The translations under genes were made by a program, and so were the position numbers. A stretch of DNA of 64,000 nucleotides from F23-B02 sp963650165 (lineage in GTDB: Bacteria > Bacillota > Clostridia > Oscillospirales > Oscillospiraceae). Position 1 is the first letter of the stretch. Each line of letters opens with the position of its first letter. The stretch spans positions 43,626-107,625 of the forward strand of contig CAVJKX010000006.1 in assembly GCA_963650165.1 (NCBI GenBank), given 5' to 3'. Below, piece after piece: positions 60,252-64,000 of this stretch. The notes beneath the pieces were generated by a model. That model was not told the origin of the DNA. It saw nothing but the letters and a program-made list of their open reading frames with translations, and ran no database searches.

Positions 60252-60398
60252 TTCCGCCGCCGCCCTTCAAAAATGCTCGATTTCACAAATTATCACAATC
60301 GGACAGGCTACATTTTAGCATAATATTGCCCTTTACGCAATGAGGTATCTTGTGGTATAATTCAAATTCAGAAAAAGTTTAAAAATGAGGTGAGATCA

Positions 60399-60827
60399 GT
60401 GCAGACGTATATAAGCCGCAGCGAGGCAGAGACAGAGAGCATCGGCGAGCGCTTTGCAAAGGATCTCTCCGACGGTACTGTCATTGCCATGTACGGCGAC
60501 CTCGGCGCGGGCAAAACCGCCTTCGTGCGCGGAATGGCAAGGGGCATGGGTCTGTCCTGCCGCGTGTCCAGCCCGACGTTTACCATTGTCAACGAATATA
60601 TAGGCGAGCGCGAGCTTATACATTTTGATATGTACAGGCTCGAGAGCGCGGACGAGCTGTTCGACATCGGCTGGGAGGATTATCTCCGCCGCGGCGCGGT
60701 GTGCGCAGTGGAGTGGAGCGAGAAGGTCGAGGATGCGTTCTTCGGCGACGAGATCGTCCTGCGCATCGAAAAGCTCGGAGATACCGAGAGAAAGATAACT
60801 ATTGAGGAGGGAAATGCAGAATGCTGA
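60399..60827 (+). CDS. tsaE: tRNA threonylcarbamoyladenosine biosynthesis ATPase TsaE
   Basis: 142 aa from GTG at 60399, with GAGGTGA upstream; an earlier in-frame GTG at 60390 overlaps that SD. Walker A YGDLGAGKTAFVRG, then SPTFTIVNEYIG and HFDMYRLES. Works with TsaB and TsaD in making t6A37 of ANN-decoding tRNAs. Overlaps tsaB by 7 nt. Confidence 0.95.
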   Translation: MQTYISRSEAETESIGERFAKDLSDGTVIAMYGDLGAGKTAFVRGMARGMGLSCRVSSPTFTIVNEYIGERELIHFDMYRLESADELFDIGWEDYLRRGAVCAVEWSEKVEDAFFGDEIVLRIEKLGDTERKITIEEGNAEC

Positions 60828-61501
60828 TACTTGCACTTGAATCCTCCGCAAAAGCCGCATCGGTAGCGCTTATGGAGGATGAGAAGCTCATCGCACAGTA
60901 CAGTCAGTGCAGCGGACTTACTCACAGCCGCACGCTTCTGCCGATGGTTGACGATATACTTAAAAATACTGAAAATACGATCGCCGGCGTTGATCTTATC
61001 GCCGTTGCTCACGGACCGGGTTCCTTTACGGGGATCAGAATCGGTGTTTCCACCGTCAAGGGTCTCGCGTGGGCGGCAGATAAGATGTGCGTCGGCGTTT
61101 CCACGCTTGAGGCCATGGCCTGGCACGGAGTGTCCGCGGACGGGCTTGTCTGCCCCGTAATGGACGCGCGCCGCAGTCAGGTCTATAATGCGCTGTTTGA
61201 AATCGGGAGCGGAAAGCCGCAGCGCCTGTGCGGCGACAGGGCGATAGCCCTCGCAGAGCTTGCAGAGGAGATACGCGGCAAAAACGCCTTCCTCGTCGGC
61301 GACGGAGCGGAGCTTACATATAAATACATGCTCGCAGCCGGTATCGACTGCCGCATGGCACCGCAGAACCTGCTGTATCAGAGCGCGTGGGGCGTAGGCA
61401 TGGCGGCTCAGGACAAGACCCCCGGCACGGCCGACGATCTTCTGCCGGTGTATCTGCGCCTGAGCCAGGCAGAGCGTGAGCGCCAGGAGAGAATGAAGTA
61501 G
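60821..61501 (+). CDS. tsaB: tRNA threonylcarbamoyladenosine biosynthesis protein TsaB
   Basis: 226 aa. ASKHA-like N-terminal lobe with ILALESSAKAASVALMED, then VAHGPGSFTGIRIGVSTVKG, and PVMDARRSQVYNALF. Scaffold partner of TsaD. SD GGAGGGAA inside tsaE. Confidence 0.95.
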   Translation: MLILALESSAKAASVALMEDEKLIAQYSQCSGLTHSRTLLPMVDDILKNTENTIAGVDLIAVAHGPGSFTGIRIGVSTVKGLAWAADKMCVGVSTLEAMAWHGVSADGLVCPVMDARRSQVYNALFEIGSGKPQRLCGDRAIALAELAEEIRGKNAFLVGDGAELTYKYMLAAGIDCRMAPQNLLYQSAWGVGMAAQDKTPGTADDLLPVYLRLSQAERERQERMK

Positions 61502-61550
61502 TATATAGAACCGGCCTGCCGGTGTATATAAATAGGCTCCTTTCAGGAGC
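61502..61550 (+). promoter_or_regulatory. Two small hairpins ahead of upp
   Basis: TATATA..ACCGGC/GCCGGT..TATATA (61502-61530), then GCTCCT, TTC, AGGAGC (61536-61550). No T-runs. They may be processing sites or part of a control element for upp; a clear promoter is not seen. Confidence 0.35.
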
Positions 61551-61573
61551 GGACTAAACAAAGGAGAATTATA

Positions 61574-62203
61574 ATGAGCAAGGTATGCGTATTTGACCAC
61601 CCCCTCATCCAGCACAAGCTGTCGATCCTCAGAGACAAGGGAACCTCCGTCAAGGAATTCAGAGAGCTCGTTTCCGAGATAGCGATGCTTATGTGCTATG
61701 AAGCAACGAGAGATCTGCCCCTCGAGGAGGTCGAGGTTGAAACTCCCGTGGCAAAGGCTACCGTAAAGCGCATCGCCGGCAAGAAGCTTGCGATCGTTCC
61801 CATTCTGCGCGCCGGTCTCGGCATGGTAGACGGCATGGTCAGCATGATGCCCAACGTCAAGGTCGGTCATATCGGCCTGTTCCGCGATCCTGAGACCCTC
61901 GAGCCTGTCAAGTATTACTTCAAGATGCCGCCCGATATCGAGGAGAGAGACGTTATCGTCGTCGATCCCATGCTTGCGACAGGCGGCTCTGCCTCCGCAG
62001 CCATCAAGTTCCTGAAGGACGACGGCGTAAAGCACATAAAGCTCATGTGCATCATCGGCGCTCCCGAGGGCGTTGAGCGCATGCAGAAGGACCATCCCGA
62101 CGTCGATATCTACGTCGCGGCTCTCGACGATCACCTCAACGAGCACGGCTATATCGTACCCGGCCTCGGCGACGCAGGCGACCGCATCTTCGGCACGAAG
62201 TGA
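61574..62203 (+). CDS. upp: Uracil phosphoribosyltransferase
   Basis: 209 aa, SD AAAGGAG. Substrate loop VVDPMLATGGSASAAI (PRPP binding), the start FDHPLIQHKLSILRDKGTS, and uracil-binding HGYIVPGLGDAGDRIFGTK. Salvages uracil to UMP. Confidence 0.97.
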   Translation: MSKVCVFDHPLIQHKLSILRDKGTSVKEFRELVSEIAMLMCYEATRDLPLEEVEVETPVAKATVKRIAGKKLAIVPILRAGLGMVDGMVSMMPNVKVGHIGLFRDPETLEPVKYYFKMPPDIEERDVIVVDPMLATGGSASAAIKFLKDDGVKHIKLMCIIGAPEGVERMQKDHPDVDIYVAALDDHLNEHGYIVPGLGDAGDRIFGTK

Positions 62204-62246
62204 TATAAGCCCGCACAAGACGCATAAAAAATACGTTTTTAAAATC

Positions 62247-62276
62247 AAAACCTCAGGTCTTTTGACCTGAGGTTTT
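62247..62276. terminator. Bidirectional terminator
   Basis: AAAACCTCAGGTC, TTTT, GACCTGAGGTTTT, between the convergent upp and BMP genes. Confidence 0.9.
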
Positions 62277-62292
62277 GGCTTTTTCCGAATTA

Positions 62293-63402
62293 TCAGTCGA
62301 CGGGCTTTGCTGCCTCGTCGCGGATCTGCGGCCATGCATCCTGATCGAGCATTGCGCTGAACGGAACGATCTCGCCGGACTTGACCTTTTCGTAGAGCTC
62401 CTTGAGAGAATCGCGGATATCCTGCGGAACGAGAGTTTCGTACTGCTCGTTTTCCACAAGGCCGACACCGTGCTCGTTCAGGCCGAGTGAAAGCGTCGTG
62501 CCGCCGGGGTATGTGCCGTCAACGAGCTGAGAGAAGGCATCGAGGATGACGTTTGCATATTCCTTGCAGAACGAGGTGACGATGTTTGCCGTCAGGCTCT
62601 CGTCGCCGATGACGTCTACCTGGTCTACGTCCACGCCGAAGGCGTAGCGGCCGGTCTCGGTCGCCGCACGGAATACGCCGATGCCGGCGCTTCCGGCTAC
62701 CTGCCATACGACGTCACAGCCTGCGTTGTAAAGCTCCATCGCGCTGGCGTAGCCCGCATCCTGGTCGCTGAAGCTGTTGCAGTAAACGATCGTCGCCTGG
62801 ACGCCGCTGTCGGTGCAGGCCTGGCAGAAGCTGCCGACGAAGTCGTTCAGGTCAGGAATATCCATGCCGACAACGGCGCCGACCTTCTTGTCGGCATTGG
62901 CAAGAGGCATATCGCTTACGGTGATAAGGGAGGCAAGGTAACCGGCAAGGTAGCCCATGTCGTATGCCTTGTAGTACACACCGTAGATATTGCTCAGCTC
63001 GTTGCCGTAGGTGTCCTGATAGTCGAAATCGAAGAACTTCTGATCGGGATAGTTGGTGGCTGCCTCGACAAGCGCATTGGTGCACTCGCCGCCGCCGGTG
63101 ATGATAAGATCATACTTTTTCGCGGCGCAGGCATCCTCAAAGTAAGAGGGGTAGTTTGCCATGGCCTCTTCGCCCTCGCCCATGGTGATGACTTCGGTGG
63201 TCACGTTGCTGTACTTTGCCTTGATAAGGTCCAGACCTGCGGCAGCGCCGTCAAAGTAGGATTTGTCGCCGACCTTCGGAACCAGAAGCAGCACGCTGTA
63301 GGAAGTATCTTCGGCTTCGTCTGCGGCGGGCTCCGACGAGCATCCGGCCAGAGCGGTCAGAAGCAGGGCAAGCGCCAGTATCAATGCGAGTGTTTTTTTC
63401 AT
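62293..63402 (-). CDS. BMP-family (PnrA-like) substrate-binding lipoprotein
   Basis: 369 aa from ATG at 63402, which has AAGGAG 6 nt upstream. Lipobox LAGC (Cys ~20). BMP-family features: LLVPKVGDKSYFDGAAAGLD, DQKFFDFDYQDTYGNELSN, VYYKAYDMGYLAGYLASLI, KVGAVVGMDIPDLNDFVGSF, and VVWQVAGSAGIGVFRAA. These bind purine nucleosides or similar ligands for an ABC transporter; no permease gene lies in this window. Confidence 0.92.
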   Translation of the reverse strand: MKKTLALILALALLLTALAGCSSEPAADEAEDTSYSVLLLVPKVGDKSYFDGAAAGLDLIKAKYSNVTTEVITMGEGEEAMANYPSYFEDACAAKKYDLIITGGGECTNALVEAATNYPDQKFFDFDYQDTYGNELSNIYGVYYKAYDMGYLAGYLASLITVSDMPLANADKKVGAVVGMDIPDLNDFVGSFCQACTDSGVQATIVYCNSFSDQDAGYASAMELYNAGCDVVWQVAGSAGIGVFRAATETGRYAFGVDVDQVDVIGDESLTANIVTSFCKEYANVILDAFSQLVDGTYPGGTTLSLGLNEHGVGLVENEQYETLVPQDIRDSLKELYEKVKSGEIVPFSAMLDQDAWPQIRDEAAKPVD

Positions 63403-63563
63403 AAGCTTCTCCTTTTTCATATACCTGATTATACATCTTCTTTATCATGCACTGAGTTGACATGATACACTTATAAGAGTACAATAATAGCCTCGCATGT
63501 CAAGTAGTATCTTCCGAGATACCATGCCTGCGGAAAGAATAAATAAAGAACAGGGAGCATATC

Positions 63564-63902
63564 ATGGATAATTCAAAATTCGGCGTCTGCCCGCTCTTTA
63601 CGTTTCAAAAGGTCGTATCCGGCAAATGGATGCTTCCTATCCTGCGCCGGCTCGAGCGCAGCGGCAGCCTGCGCTTCGGCGAGCTTCTGCACTGCTTTCC
63701 GGAGATCACCAAGGCAACGCTGACAAAGCAGCTCCGAAAGCTTGAGGAGATCGGCTTTCTCCGCCGTGAGGAGTCGGAGGGCTACCCGCGCAGCGTGGAA
63801 TACAGCCTGAGCGAGCTCGGCCGCGAATTCCTCGGCGCATTCGATCAGGTGGAAAATTGGTGCGAGATATATCTTGCCGACAAAGCGGCCCGCAATGCAT
63901 GA
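63564..63902 (+). CDS. HxlR-family winged-helix regulator
   Basis: 112 aa. CPLFTFQKVVSGKWMLPILRRL, LRFGELLHCFPEITKATLTK, QLRKLEEIGFLRREE and YSLSELGREF form the classic HxlR domain with its single Cys near residue 9. Regulators of this family often respond to aldehydes or oxidants. The divergent partner is the BMP lipoprotein gene. Confidence 0.92.
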   Translation: MDNSKFGVCPLFTFQKVVSGKWMLPILRRLERSGSLRFGELLHCFPEITKATLTKQLRKLEEIGFLRREESEGYPRSVEYSLSELGREFLGAFDQVENWCEIYLADKAARNA

Positions 63903-63945
63903 TCGGCCCGTATAAAACGACCTAACGCAATCCCCTCTCCGGCCG

Positions 63946-64000
63946 TGAATTGACCCCCAAAAGTTAGACAATATTTGAAGTAAAAATTGTTCAAGCAGCC
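63946..64000 (+). mobile_element. Likely end of an IS3-family element
   Basis: From 63946 the sequence reads TGAATTGACCCCCAAAAGTT and AGACA, which matches the typical terminal inverted repeat of clostridial IS3/IS150-group elements. The transposase would lie beyond the window. No target-site duplication can be checked. Confidence 0.6.

Overview
The window reads as a chromosomal piece of a Gram-positive anaerobe of the class Clostridia, most likely a gut member of the Oscillospiraceae. The clues are a high-50s GC feel (not counted), strong AGGAGG ribosome binding sites, many 4Fe-4S and corrinoid proteins, an HrcA/CIRCE-controlled Hsp20, RNase Y, YerC and an SLH-domain surface protein. A run of 27 Ns at 40926-40952 shows that this is a scaffolded draft or a metagenome assembly. 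No phage, CRISPR array or rRNA was seen. One insertion-sequence end lies at the right edge.

Layout. 1-2.8 kb: 3'-truncated leucine-rich-repeat protein with an SLH domain. 3-10.6 kb: an export-like locus with a TetR regulator, an OmpR-type regulator with Glu at the phosphorylation site, a 1177-aa MMPL/RND protein, and two further membrane proteins, one carrying the same kind of extracellular heptad-like coil as the MMPL protein. 10.6-20.2 kb: housekeeping and small metabolic genes (DUF1275, MBL-fold, TauE/SafE, GAPDH, a histidine-kinase-like protein without the phosphoacceptor His, PTP, TatD, DUF364, DUF2461, formate-THF ligase). 20.3-26 kb: a corrinoid methyl-transfer cluster (homocysteine methyltransferase, corrinoid activator, DUF2284, a UroD-corrinoid fusion, TetR). 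26.2-29.1 kb: Crp/Fnr regulator, dicluster ferredoxin and oleate hydratase. 29.2-32.8 kb: an amino-acid dehydrogenase, four tRNAs (Val, Phe, Gly, Cys) behind a consensus promoter, Hsp33, a methyltransferase and YerC.

33-42.3 kb: NfeD and SPFH proteins, a eukaryotic-type hexokinase translationally coupled to a zinc/manganese ABC transporter, a polar amino-acid ABC transporter with an internal terminator, and an M20 amidohydrolase broken by the assembly gap. 42.4-49 kb: a small anchored protein, Hsp20, and a divergent locus joining a Cthe_2159-type lipoprotein to a VTC polyphosphate-polymerase-like protein, DUF4956 and a two-component system. The divergent promoters there carry mirror-image 11-bp-spaced OmpR-type repeats. 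49-56.2 kb: LysR with a clear operator, a YczE-like protein, a DUF4015 protein, RpiB, a PMT-family glycosyltransferase with a discoidin-like insert, and RNase Y.

56.2-57.2 kb has no conventional gene but is the most unusual stretch. It holds two tandem paralogous micro-ORFs (37 and 35 codons) with near-identical Shine-Dalgarno leaders, separate promoters and terminators, an 18-bp perfect palindrome on one promoter, and a 201-nt region that folds into a three-way junction. A second strongly structured element, with G-U pairs that fix its strand, lies at 48961-49116. The right end carries a flavodoxin/ferredoxin fusion with a face-to-face divergent TetR gene, RodA, TsaE/TsaB, Upp, a BMP-type lipoprotein, an HxlR regulator and the IS3-like end.
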